From Bradyrhizobium sp. KBS0727 (lineage in GTDB: Bacteria > Pseudomonadota > Alphaproteobacteria > Rhizobiales > Xanthobacteraceae): a stretch of 64,000 nucleotides of DNA. The DNA is taken from positions 2,227,501-2,291,500 of the forward strand of contig NZ_CP042176.1 of assembly GCF_005937885.2 (NCBI RefSeq), written 5' to 3'. Made by a program: the position numbers and the translations under genes. The notes under the pieces were generated by a model that searched no databases, was not told the origin of the DNA, and worked only from the letters and a program-made list of their open reading frames with translations. Shown here one piece after another: positions 24,002 through 32,214 of this stretch. Within the stretch, counting starts at the first letter, position 1; every line of letters starts with the position of its first letter.

Positions 24002-25218
24002 CACAGGGACCGGTCATCATCGCCGGCGCCGGCCATGCGGGCTTTCAGCTTGCGGCCTCGTTGCGCCAGAACGGCTTTTCCGAACGCATCGCGCTGGTGA
24101 ATGACGAAGGCCATCTGCCGTACCAGCGGCCGCCGCTGTCCAAGGCCTATCTGAAGGGAACCGGCGGACCGGACACCCTGATGTTCCGGCCGGAAAAATT
24201 CTATCACGACCAGAACGTCGATCTGATCACGGACCGCGCCACCTCGATCGATCGCGGTGCGCGCAAATTGTCGTTGGCGTCCGGTGCGTCGCTGGATTAC
24301 GGCCATCTGGTGCTGGCAACCGGGGCGCGCAACCGTTTGCTGGATATTCCCAACGCCAATCTCGACAGCGTGCGCTATTTGCGGACGCTCGACGAAAGCG
24401 AGGCGCTGCGGCACCGGATCGCCTCCGGCCAGCATGTCATCGTGATCGGCGCCGGCTTCATCGGGCTGGAATTCGCGGCAACGGCGCGGGCCAAGGGCCT
24501 CAAAGTCGACGTGATCGAACTTGCCGCGCGGGTGATGGCGCGTGCGGTGACCGCGGAAATTTCGGAATTTTCGCAATCGCAGCACGCCGCCGCCGGCATT
24601 CGGATTCATTTCGGCGTGCAGGTCACCAGCATCGAGAGCGACGGTGGCAGAGTGACCGGCGTCAGCCTCAGCGACGGCCGGCATCTGCCGGCGGATCTCG
24701 TGGTGGTCGGCGTCGGCGTGTTGCCCAATGTCGAATTGGCGGCGCAGGCGGGCCTTCCGGTAGCGGCCGGCATCATCGTCGACGATCATCTGCTGACCGC
24801 CGATCCGAACATATCTGCGGTCGGCGATTGCGCGCTATATGCGAGCCCGCGCTTCGGCGGTTCGTTGCGGCTGGAGTCGGTGCAGAACGCCACCGATCAC
24901 GCGCGCTGCGTCGCGGCGCGGCTGACCGGCGACGCCAAATCCTATGACGGCCTGCCGTGGTTCTGGAGCGATCAGGGGCCCGACAAGCTGCAGATGGTGG
25001 GGCTGACCACCGGTTACGACCAGGTCGTGGTGCGCGGCGATCGCGGGGCGGGGGCGTTCTCCGCCTTCTGCTACAAGTCCGGGCGGCTGCTCGGCATCGA
25101 ATCCGTCAACCGCGCCGGCGATCACATGTTCGGTCGGCGTCTGCTGGCGACCAATCGCTCGATCACCCCGGAGCAGGCGGCCGATGCCAGCTTCGATCTG
25201 AAGAGTGCGCTGACCTAA
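23998..25218 (+). CDS. FAD-dependent pyridine nucleotide reductase (ferredoxin reductase-like)
   Basis: A 406-residue flavoprotein of the ferredoxin/rubredoxin reductase family. The FAD-binding dinucleotide fold is IIAGAGHAGFQLAASLRQ (near residue 7), the NAD fold is IVIGAGFIGLEFAATARAK (near 145), and the second FAD contact is ISAVGDCALY (near 275). The segment LPYQRPPLSKAYL is typical of oxygenase-associated reductases such as those serving P450 or Rieske enzymes. No ferredoxin gene is adjacent; a P450 is 16 kb away. The start overlaps a possible leader peptide, and a cobalamin-riboswitch-like element lies upstream. The electron acceptor is unknown. Confidence 0.9.
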   Translation: MTQGPVIIAGAGHAGFQLAASLRQNGFSERIALVNDEGHLPYQRPPLSKAYLKGTGGPDTLMFRPEKFYHDQNVDLITDRATSIDRGARKLSLASGASLDYGHLVLATGARNRLLDIPNANLDSVRYLRTLDESEALRHRIASGQHVIVIGAGFIGLEFAATARAKGLKVDVIELAARVMARAVTAEISEFSQSQHAAAGIRIHFGVQVTSIESDGGRVTGVSLSDGRHLPADLVVVGVGVLPNVELAAQAGLPVAAGIIVDDHLLTADPNISAVGDCALYASPRFGGSLRLESVQNATDHARCVAARLTGDAKSYDGLPWFWSDQGPDKLQMVGLTTGYDQVVVRGDRGAGAFSAFCYKSGRLLGIESVNRAGDHMFGRRLLATNRSITPEQAADASFDLKSALT

Positions 25219-25238
25219 AGCCGAGTCTCAGGTCACCA

Positions 25239-26348
25239 TCACGCGGTCAGGACGACCGGGGTGAACGCTTGCAGTTTGGCGATCGCCTGCGAGTCCCAGG
25301 CGATGCCCAGGCCGGGTTCGGAAGACGGTTTGGCTCGCCCCCCCTCGATCGTCAGACGGCTGGTGGTGACGTCGTCGAGCTGCGGGATCCATTCCACCCA
25401 GGCCGCGTTCGGCACGGCCGCGCACAGCGAGACGTGCAACTCCATCAGGAAATGCGGGCAGATCGGAACGTTGAAGGTTTCGGCGAGGTGCGCCACCTTG
25501 AGCCACGGCGTGATGCCGCCGATCCGGGCGACGTCGGCCTGCACGATCGCGCAGGCATCGCGCTGCAGATATTCCCTGAAATAGCTGGGATGATAGATGG
25601 ACTCGCCGACCGCGATCGGCAGTGACGTCGATGCCGCCAGGCGAATATGTCCGCCGAGGTCTTCGGCCGGCAGCGGTTCCTCGAACCAGGCGAGGTCGAG
25701 CGGCTCGTACTGATGGGCGCGGCGGATGGCTTCACCGACTGTGAACGCCTGGTTGGCGTCGACCATGATCTCGAAACCGGGGCCGACCGCGTCGCGCACT
25801 GCCGTCAGGCGCGCGATGTCCTCGCTGACATGGGGACGGCCGACCTTGATCTTGGCGCCGCCAAAACCCTGCGCGCGCACCGACAGCGCGTCATCGACCA
25901 GCGCCTGCGGCTCGACATGCAGCCAACCGCCCTCGGTGGAATAGACCGGCACGGAAGCTTGCGCGCCGCCGGCTTCCTTCCACAGCGGGCGACCCGCGGC
26001 GAGGCATTTGACGTCCCACAGCGCGGTATCGATGGCAGCGAGCGCGAGGCTGGTGATGGCGCCGACCGCGGTCGCATGGGTTGCGAAGAACAGCGACTTC
26101 CAGATCGCCTCGATGTCGAGCGGGTCGCGGCCGAGCAGCCGCGGCGCCAGATGATCTCGCAGCAGCGCGACCACCGACGAGCCGCCGGTGCCGATCGTAT
26201 AGGAATAGCCGGTGCCGACGATGCCGTCGCTGGTGTGGATGCGCACCATCGGCGTTTCCTGCGTGGCGAACGACTGGATCGCGTCGGTGCGGACCGCCTT
26301 TGGCACAAGATCGACCTGCAGGATTTCGACACGTACGATCTTGGCCAT
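25239..26348 (-). CDS. Mandelate racemase-type enolase superfamily enzyme
   Basis: A 369-residue acid-sugar dehydratase or racemase. The magnesium ligands are D197 (MVDANQAF), E223 (WFEEPL) and E249 (VGESI). The bases are K166/K168 in GAKIKVG on one face, and the H299 (CPHF) with D272 (QADVAR) dyad on the other, which is the complete mandelate racemase-subgroup set. The N-terminal capping domain occupies about residues 1-125. Family members act on aldonates, aldarates or their lactones, but the capping loop (SYTIGTGGSS) does not reveal the substrate. It is the last gene of a minus-strand operon with two PfkB sugar kinases, so it probably feeds a keto-deoxy sugar acid to one of them. Confidence 0.9.
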   Translation of the reverse strand: MAKIVRVEILQVDLVPKAVRTDAIQSFATQETPMVRIHTSDGIVGTGYSYTIGTGGSSVVALLRDHLAPRLLGRDPLDIEAIWKSLFFATHATAVGAITSLALAAIDTALWDVKCLAAGRPLWKEAGGAQASVPVYSTEGGWLHVEPQALVDDALSVRAQGFGGAKIKVGRPHVSEDIARLTAVRDAVGPGFEIMVDANQAFTVGEAIRRAHQYEPLDLAWFEEPLPAEDLGGHIRLAASTSLPIAVGESIYHPSYFREYLQRDACAIVQADVARIGGITPWLKVAHLAETFNVPICPHFLMELHVSLCAAVPNAAWVEWIPQLDDVTTSRLTIEGGRAKPSSEPGLGIAWDSQAIAKLQAFTPVVLTA

Positions 26349-26423
26349 GGTTTTTCCTTGTTCGTTGGGGCGAGCGCCGCAGCCAGCATGTCGCCGGACG
26401 CGCCCGATATCAAGACGGTGCCA

Positions 26424-27341
26424 TCAAGCCTGTGTGGACAGCAGCGCTGCGACTTCCGCGGCCGTCGGCATCGAGGGAGCGGCGCCCATCCGCTGCACGC
26501 AGATCGATGCTGCGGCATTGGCATAATCCAATGCGTTGCGGATGGCCGTGCCATTGGCAAGCCGGCTTGCGAGCGCGCCGACAAAACAGTCGCCGGCGCC
26601 GGTGGTGTCCACCGCCTTCACTGCGCGGCCGGCGATGACGGAGGCCTGACCGTCGATCAGCGCCAGCACGCCGCGCCGGCCCAGGGTGATGCAGATGATC
26701 CTGCCGCCGCCTTGCAAGGCGCCTGCTGCTTCCACGAAGCGGGCGGGATCGTCGCTGTCACGCAGCTCCGTGTTGGTGAGAAATCCCAGCTCGGTCTCGT
26801 TGAGGATCAGGATATCGACAAGATCGAGCAAATCCTTGTCGAACAGGATCGCCGGCGCGGGGTTAAGGATCGTGGTCGCACCTGCCGCCCGCGCGCGGCG
26901 GAAGAACGCAACGATCGTCGCTTGCGGAATTTCGAACTGGCTGACGGCGACGTCGCCTTTGGCCAGCACAACTGCGGTGACGTCTTCGGCACTGACGCGC
27001 GCATTGGCGCCGGGCACGACCACAATCGTATTGTCGGCATCGGCAACGGTGATGATGGCCGTTCCGGTATGGGCTTCGGCGGTGTCCTTGACGTGCGTGA
27101 GATCGACCGCCTGCGCAGCCAGGAATGTCCGCAATTGTTGGCCGAAAGCGTCGCTCCCCAGCCGGCCGATCAGCGTCGTCGGCGCGCCCAGCTTGGCCGA
27201 TGCCACCGCCTGGTTGGCGCCCTTGCCGCCGGGAAAATAATGCACGGCTTGTCCGGCGACGGTCTCGCCGACCTTGGGATGCCGGTCGGCGGTCGCCACC
27301 ACATCCATGTTGATGCTGCCGGCGACGAAGACCCGCCCCAT
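26424..27341 (-). CDS. Ribokinase (PfkB family)
   Basis: A 305-residue sugar kinase that phosphorylates ribose or a related sugar with ATP. PfkB signature 1 is FPGGKGANQAVASAKLG (residues 36-52), and signature 2 is DTTGAGDCFVGALAS with the catalytic base D251. The opening VFVAGSINMDVV and the NETE motif at 181-184 are characteristic of ribokinase. It lies 20 bases after another PfkB kinase gene and 75 bases before the racemase-type gene, all on the minus strand. No ribose transporter adjoins it, so its true substrate may be another pentose or a deoxy sugar acid. Confidence 0.88.
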   Translation of the reverse strand: MGRVFVAGSINMDVVATADRHPKVGETVAGQAVHYFPGGKGANQAVASAKLGAPTTLIGRLGSDAFGQQLRTFLAAQAVDLTHVKDTAEAHTGTAIITVADADNTIVVVPGANARVSAEDVTAVVLAKGDVAVSQFEIPQATIVAFFRRARAAGATTILNPAPAILFDKDLLDLVDILILNETELGFLTNTELRDSDDPARFVEAAGALQGGGRIICITLGRRGVLALIDGQASVIAGRAVKAVDTTGAGDCFVGALASRLANGTAIRNALDYANAAASICVQRMGAAPSMPTAAEVAALLSTQA

Positions 27342-27361
27342 GCTATCTCCGACTCATCCGG

Positions 27362-28255
27362 TCACGCGCCCGCTGGAAACGCCATCTTGACCACTTCGAT
27401 GTCGGTCAACGTCGGCAATCCGGCCTCGTTGCCGAGGCGCTGGATCTTGAAGGTGGACGCGGCCCGCGCAAATTCGAAATGGTCGTGCCAGCTTTTGCTG
27501 GGATTGGCGAGGTAGGAATAGACATAGGCGCCGTGGAAGACGTCGCCGGCGCCGTTGGTGTCGATCACGCGCTCGCGTGGTATAGGAAGCGCCGGCAGGT
27601 TGTGGACCGTGCCGGTCTCGTCGTACCAGAGCAGGCCCTTTTCGCCGAGCGTGACGCCGCCGACCCGGCAGCCTCTGCACTTGAGATAATCCAGCATCTC
27701 CTCCGGCGTCTTGTCCATCTGCTCGCAGAGCCTTTCGGCGACGATGGCGACGTCGATGAATTCCAGAAGCTCATGGGTATTGGAGCGCAGGCCGCCGCCG
27801 TCGAGCGAGGTCAGGATGCCGTCCTCACGGCACAGCTTGGCATAGTGGATGGCGGCGTCCGGCTGGTGGCCGTCGATATGCAGTGCGCGGCAACCCCTCA
27901 GGTTGAGGATCGGAAAAGGATGGATGTGCTCGTCGTCGCGACAGCGGACGATGGCGCGCTTGCCATCCTTCGGCATGATGAAGGACAGCGAGGAAGTGTT
28001 GACCTTGCGCGGATGGATCGAGATTCCGTATTTCGCGCTCATGTCCTGGAACATGCGGCCGAGCCAGTCATTGGCGACGGTCGCGATCAGGTCGGGCACG
28101 ATGCCCAGTTTCGCACAGCAGAACGCGGCCGTGACGGCGTTGCCGCCAAACGAAACCGCGTAGGCGGAGGCGACATGCTTTTCGTCGCCAGTCGGCATGT
28201 GGTCGGTGATGAAGGTGACGTCGATATAGGTTTGTCCGATGAAGAGGGCCTGCAT
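27362..28255 (-). CDS. PfkB family sugar kinase
   Basis: A 297-residue PfkB carbohydrate kinase distinct from the ribokinase that follows. The opening MQALFIGQTYIDVTFITDHM and SFGGNAVTAAFCCAKLG form the sugar-binding side; DTNGAGDVFHGAYVYSY contains the catalytic D238. The segment NTSSLSFIMPKDGKRAIVRC resembles 2-keto-3-deoxygluconate and sulfofructose/inosine kinase-type members, but the substrate cannot be fixed. As first gene of the minus-strand operon it faces the VOC gene across a gap that carries an 11-base inverted repeat. A 2-keto-3-deoxy sugar acid made by the enolase-superfamily enzyme of the same operon would be a logical substrate. Confidence 0.87.
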   Translation of the reverse strand: MQALFIGQTYIDVTFITDHMPTGDEKHVASAYAVSFGGNAVTAAFCCAKLGIVPDLIATVANDWLGRMFQDMSAKYGISIHPRKVNTSSLSFIMPKDGKRAIVRCRDDEHIHPFPILNLRGCRALHIDGHQPDAAIHYAKLCREDGILTSLDGGGLRSNTHELLEFIDVAIVAERLCEQMDKTPEEMLDYLKCRGCRVGGVTLGEKGLLWYDETGTVHNLPALPIPRERVIDTNGAGDVFHGAYVYSYLANPSKSWHDHFEFARAASTFKIQRLGNEAGLPTLTDIEVVKMAFPAGA

Positions 28256-28335
28256 TCGCTTTCCGTCATGGGCTGAAGGTTGATCCGGCCCGGCGCGGCT
28301 ACATTAGCACCGGATATCGGATGGTTTCGCTGAAA

Positions 28336-28378
28336 ATATTCGCATCGCTGCCGTCTTTGCAGCTTGAGATGCGAATAT
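28336..28378. promoter_or_regulatory. Perfect 11-base inverted repeat in a divergent promoter region
   Basis: ATATTCGCATC (28336-28346) and GATGCGAATAT (28368-28378) are exact reverse complements separated by 21 bases, so the centres are 32 bases apart, about three helical turns. The spacer holds an inner GCTGC/GCAGC pair, so an RNA hairpin is also possible. It lies 81 bases upstream of the PfkB kinase start and 100 bases upstream of the VOC start. No T-run follows. A regulator binding site for one or both genes is likely. Confidence 0.5.
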
Positions 28379-28477
28379 CAGGGGACTACGACCGTCCCAC
28401 GGCGGCCGGCAGCATATAACGGCTGGGCACTGTGCAGGTTTCCCGGTCGGTGCGACAAAATGGGAGGGGACTTTTCC

Positions 28478-29338
28478 GTGATTACCGGTCTCGATCATGT
28501 CGTTGTCCTTGTCGAGGATATCGCGGCGGGCTCCGCGGCCTATCAGACGCTGTTTGCGCGGGCGCCGGCCTGGCAGAACAGCGGCGACGGCGCCGACCGC
28601 GTGCTGTTTACGCTCGACAATATGTCGCTGGAGTTGATGGCGCCCTCCGGCGCGGACGCCAATGCGGATCGAATCCGCAGCGTTCTGGCGGCCCAGGGCG
28701 AGGGGCTGGCGAGCCTGTGTTTCCGCACCAACGATATCGCCAAAATGCACCGCCGGCTCGATCGGCTCACCTTGAAACCGGAGCCGGTTGCCGAGGTCGA
28801 AAGCCGCGACGCGCTCTCCGGCGCCACGCTGTCGTGGAAGCGGACGCGCACCGCTTCGGACGCCACGCGCGGCATTCGGCTGTTCTATCTCGAACTGACC
28901 AACGAGCGTCCGCGCTCCGCGCCAACGGCGGCGGGGCCGATCACCGCGATGGACCACGTCGTGGTTTCGACGCCGGATCCCGAACGGGCCGCCGCGCTCT
29001 ATGGCGCGCGGCTTGGGCTCGACATGGCGCTCGACCGTTCGCATCCGGAGTGGGGCCGGCTGATGTTCTTCCGCTGCGGCGACGTCGTCGTCGAGGTGAC
29101 GCACCGGTTGGGCAAGCCCGTGGATGCGACGCGGGACATCCAGCACGACCGCCTCAGAGGTATCTGCTGGCGCGTCGCCGATATCGACGCCACCCATGCG
29201 CGGCTGGCCCAGGCCGGCGTCGACGTCTCCGAAGTCCGTACCGGCCGCAAGCCGGGCACGCGGGTGATGACCGTGCGCTCCGGCACCTGCGGGGTGCCGA
29301 CACTTTTGGTGCAGCCATCGGCGGGGAAGGCGGAGTGA
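28478..29338 (+). CDS. Tandem-domain VOC (glyoxalase-like) protein
   Basis: A 286-residue protein with two vicinal-oxygen-chelate domains. The first starts at ITGLDHVVVLVEDIAAGSAA and contains SLELMAPSG; the second starts near residue 160 at AMDHVVVSTPDPERAAALY and contains GDVVVEVTHRLG. Histidines in LDHVV and MDHVV and glutamates in LELMAP and VEVTH are the expected metal ligands. The start is placed at GTG 28478 because GGAGGGGA precedes it; ATG 28460 in the same frame is the alternative, as that binding site would fall after it. Family members include glyoxalase I, extradiol dioxygenases and resistance proteins; the activity here is unknown. Confidence 0.8.
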   Translation: MITGLDHVVVLVEDIAAGSAAYQTLFARAPAWQNSGDGADRVLFTLDNMSLELMAPSGADANADRIRSVLAAQGEGLASLCFRTNDIAKMHRRLDRLTLKPEPVAEVESRDALSGATLSWKRTRTASDATRGIRLFYLELTNERPRSAPTAAGPITAMDHVVVSTPDPERAAALYGARLGLDMALDRSHPEWGRLMFFRCGDVVVEVTHRLGKPVDATRDIQHDRLRGICWRVADIDATHARLAQAGVDVSEVRTGRKPGTRVMTVRSGTCGVPTLLVQPSAGKAE

Positions 29339-29365
29339 GTCACAACGACGTGCCACACCCGCTGA

Positions 29366-29466
29366 CCTCATCCTGAGGAGCGCGAAGCGCGTCTCGAAGG
29401 ATGGGCCACGGGCCTCATGGTTCGAGACGGCGCTGAAGTAGCGCCTCCTCACCATGAGGGTGAACA
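29366..29466. repeat. Dispersed palindromic repeat (CTCATCCTGAGGAG type)
   Basis: The stretch begins CCTCATCCTGAGGAGCGCG and ends CCTCCTCACCATGAGGG. The outer arms pair imperfectly, and inner CTCATGG/CCATGAG segments pair as well. It is a common alphaproteobacterial intergenic repeat, located between the VOC gene and the TetR gene. Confidence 0.7.
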
Positions 29467-29535
29467 GCACCCCCGCATTCTCAAACGCTGCCCCGCGTGC
29501 TACAGCAGTCATCATGCGTCCATCGAGCGATTGAT

Positions 29536-30243
29536 TTGGCAAAGGCAAAACGCGTTTTGAAGTGGCAGCGCGACCCCGAGGGCATGCGGATCCGCATTCT
29601 CGAGGCCGCCAAGCAGGAATTTGCTGCCCATGGCCTGGCCGGTGCGCGCGTCGACCGCATCGCGGCCAATGCCGACGCCAACAAGCGCATGCTGTATTAC
29701 CATGTCGGCAACAAGGAAGACCTTTACCTCGCGGTGCTGGAGGCGGCCTACGACAAGATCCGTTCCGAGGAGCGCGGCCTCGATCTCGAACATCTCGATC
29801 CGCCCGAGGCGATCGAGCGGCTGATCGACTTCACTTGGAACTATTTTCTCCGCAACCCGGAATTTCTGGCGCTGCTCAACACCGAAAATCTCGCCAAAGC
29901 CCGCCATCTGAAGCGCTCGACCAAGGTCAAGTCGATGCACTCGCCGTTCGTCGAGATGATCCGCACCGTGGTGACGCGCGGCGTCGAAAGCGGCGATTTT
30001 CGCGTCGCCGTCGATCCGGTGCAGTTGTACATCTCGATCGCCGGGCTGTGTTTCTTCTATCTCTCGAACAGCGCCACGCTCTCGGTCATCTTCGGCCGCG
30101 ACCTCCTGAAAAAGGAAGCGCGGGACGAGCGCCTCGGCCATATGGTGGCGCTGGTGCTGGCGGCGCTGACGGGAAAATCGACCGCGGATTTCGGCAAAGA
30201 CAAAGTGCAGGGTTTGCGGGCTCCGGCGCATCAGCCGGTGTAG
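29536..30243 (+). CDS. TetR family transcriptional regulator
   Basis: A regulator of about 235 residues. The helix-turn-helix spans about residues 15-60: RIRILEAAKQEFAAHGLAGA, then VDRIAANADANKRMLYYHVG with the recognition helix and NKEDLYLAVLEAAY. The effector domain contains RLIDFTWNYFLRNPEFLALL, a pattern of the TetR_C_6/RutR-like group. The start is uncertain: TTG 29536 gives a normal N-terminus (AKAKRVLKWQRDPEG), while the longest frame starts at 29497. The gene points toward the ABC importer cluster, but 1 kb of repeat DNA intervenes, so a regulatory link is only possible. Targets and ligand are unknown. Confidence 0.85.
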   Translation: MAKAKRVLKWQRDPEGMRIRILEAAKQEFAAHGLAGARVDRIAANADANKRMLYYHVGNKEDLYLAVLEAAYDKIRSEERGLDLEHLDPPEAIERLIDFTWNYFLRNPEFLALLNTENLAKARHLKRSTKVKSMHSPFVEMIRTVVTRGVESGDFRVAVDPVQLYISIAGLCFFYLSNSATLSVIFGRDLLKKEARDERLGHMVALVLAALTGKSTADFGKDKVQGLRAPAHQPV

Positions 30244-31271
30244 CTCCGGCGCAGCTTCGTCGTCATGGCCGGGCTTGTCCCGGCCATCCACGTCTTTCTT
30301 GGGGCGGGTCGCAGTCGTACATCCATCCACTTGTCAAACAGCCCAGCGTAAGAAGGCATAGCTTCGCGATCTCGCGGCCCGATATGCCCGAGTTTTGCGT
30401 ATTTACTCCTGCCCTCTCCAAAGAGAGGGCGCGGGGAAGACCGGGTGCGCGCTGCACCCGCGGTCTCGCAGGCGTGTTGCAAAGAGATATGCTGCCTACG
30501 AGCATACAGGTTCAGCGGTGAACACACCGGCCTCCCCCACGCAACGGCTTTACGGCTTATACGAGTTCGCCCTGGTGACCGGCTTTCTTGCCACCATCGT
30601 CTGCTTCGGCTTTCGCCTCCGCCAACTTGACGTCAGCACCGGGACGTCAGGCCCACACGACTTCACCGTACGCTTTTGCCGCGCTCGTCAGTCGCAGCAT
30701 CAGCGTCCATCGCATCCCACCGCACGTTCGTGACGATCGCGATCGCCCCTCTTGTCGCGGTAGACGGGCGGAGTTGAACCACTGATTTGCCCGACGGTAA
30801 CAGCGGAATATTTTTTCGCGAGGGTCTGGACAGACTTTAGGTGATTTGCCCGTCGGGTTGATTTGTCGCAGGTCGACGAATGAATTCGTTATTGCGCGCA
30901 CGGGCGACTCGGTCGCCAGAAGTTCTGGGAGCGAAGGCGGAAGCAGTCCATGGTGCGCCCACCGCAATTCGGGCCACCCAGCGTGGGGCAAATGTCTTGC
31001 CGCACAACCCTGCGGGAGCGGATGGCTGGGCTAAACACTTGTCCCCGCCATCCACGTCCTTTGCTGGCGCGGGACCCTCAAGTCGTGGATGCCCGGGTCA
31101 TCTAGCGCGAAGACGCGCTTCGCGCTTTTGCCCGGGCATGACGGTGGAGAGTGCGATTCCGCATCCCCAAATCGTCAACAGGTCTCAAATTGTCACACCA
31201 TTGGCCCTAGACAGTATTTATCCAACGGGTTAATTTCTCCTCCGAAAAGAAGGCGAGCCAGGGAGCGAGAC
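30244..31271. repeat. About 1 kb of noncoding dispersed-repeat DNA
   Basis: No convincing gene was found. The region contains an ATGGCCGGG/CCCGGCCAT hairpin near 30265-30287, the second, inverted copy of the 9.1 kb repeat (about 30367-30469), and then several hundred bases beginning AACACACCGGCCTCCCCCAC that I recognise as a multi-copy Bradyrhizobium element often mis-annotated as short proteins. A further hairpin with arms GATGCCCGGG and CCCGGGCAT lies at about 31088-31140. The last 80 bases should hold the promoter of the ABC operon, with TTGTCA at 31193-31198 and TATTTA 19 bases later as a weak candidate. Confidence 0.65.
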
Positions 31272-32081
31272 GTGGCAGAGGCGAAGGGGCCCAGTGGTGT
31301 ATCCAGAGCGCTGAACGCGGCGTGGCTGCGGCCGTTTTTGTTCCTGATCTTCATCGTGGTTGCCTGGGATCTGGCGATCCGGCTGTTCCACATCCCGGCC
31401 TATCAGATCCCGTCGCCCGGCGATGTGCTGGCGGTGCTGTGGACCGACTGGCCGGAACTGTTGCGGCAGGCCTGGCCGACCACCTACGCCACCATCTGCG
31501 GCTTTGCGCTGTCGGCGCTGTTCGGCATTCCCGTGGCGATGCTGATCGCGGGCTCGAAGACGGTGGAGAGCTACGTCTATCCGCTGCTGGTGTTCTCGCA
31601 ATCGGTGCCGAAGATCGCGATCGCACCGCTGTTTGTGGTCTGGTTCGGCTTCGGCATCATTCCGAAAGTGATCTCGGCGTTCCTGTTGGGATTTTTCCCG
31701 GTCGTGGTATCGGCGGTGCAAGGCTTCAAGTCGGTCGACCCCGATATGGTCGATCTCGCGCGCGCCATGCAGGGCAGCCGCTTCCAGGTGTTCCGCGCCG
31801 TCAACCTGCCGCATGCGATGCCGGCGATCTTCTCCGGCCTCAAGGTCTCGGTGACGCTCGCGGTGGTCGGCGCCGTGGTCGGCGAGTTCGTCGGCTCCAA
31901 TTCAGGGATCGGCTATGTGCTGCAACGTTCGATCGGCACCTTCGACCTGCCGACGATGTTTGCGGCACTCGTGATCCTGGCGCTGCTCGGCGTGGTGCTG
32001 TTCTGGATCGTCGATCGCATCGAAAAGCTCGTGATCCCCTGGCATGTCAGCCAGCGCGAGGACATCATTTTCGCTTCATAA
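31272..32081 (+). CDS. ABC transporter permease (TauC/SsuC-like)
   Basis: An inner-membrane permease of 269 residues with about six hydrophobic segments, of the nitrate/sulfonate/taurine type (binding-protein-dependent transport component). The cytoplasmic coupling (EAA) region reads ARAMQGSRFQVFRAVNLPHA with the following MPAIFSGLKVSV. FSQSVPKIAIAPLFVVWFGF is a hallmark of this family. The start is GTG 31272 preceded by GGGAGCGAG; the frame upstream runs through repeat DNA. It begins the plus-strand catabolic cluster and works with the binding protein and ATPase that follow. The family transports sulfonates, nitrate, cyanate, thiamine precursors and some aromatics; the ligand here is unknown. 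Confidence 0.9.
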   Translation: MAEAKGPSGVSRALNAAWLRPFLFLIFIVVAWDLAIRLFHIPAYQIPSPGDVLAVLWTDWPELLRQAWPTTYATICGFALSALFGIPVAMLIAGSKTVESYVYPLLVFSQSVPKIAIAPLFVVWFGFGIIPKVISAFLLGFFPVVVSAVQGFKSVDPDMVDLARAMQGSRFQVFRAVNLPHAMPAIFSGLKVSVTLAVVGAVVGEFVGSNSGIGYVLQRSIGTFDLPTMFAALVILALLGVVLFWIVDRIEKLVIPWHVSQREDIIFAS

Positions 32082-32112
32082 GGTAAGCCGGACGGACAAC
32101 AGACGATCAGAT

Positions 32113-32198
32113 CGTCATTGCGAGCGCAGCGAAGCAATCCATGCTTGCCGCAAGTCGAAAGATGGATTGCTTCGTCGCTGACGCTCCTCGCAATGACG
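32113..32198. repeat. Dispersed palindromic repeat (CGTCATTGCGAGCG type)
   Basis: CGTCATTGCGAG (32113-32124) pairs with CTCGCAATGACG (32187-32198), and CGAAGCAATCC (32130-32140) pairs with GGATTGCTTCG (32164-32174), giving a long hairpin. It lies in the gap between the permease and binding-protein genes. Confidence 0.85.
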
Positions 32199-32214
32199 GG
32201 GAAAGGGAGAAAAC

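Noticed and set aside
25647..27515. 622-codon plus-strand frame opposite the racemase-type and ribokinase genes
   Set aside because: Shadow covering parts of two genuine minus-strand genes plus the gap between them.
30395..30785. Short open frames in the repeat region (for example a 112-codon frame at 30395)
   Set aside because: They lie inside multi-copy repeat DNA and have no ribosome binding site or domain; such frames are commonly mis-annotated.
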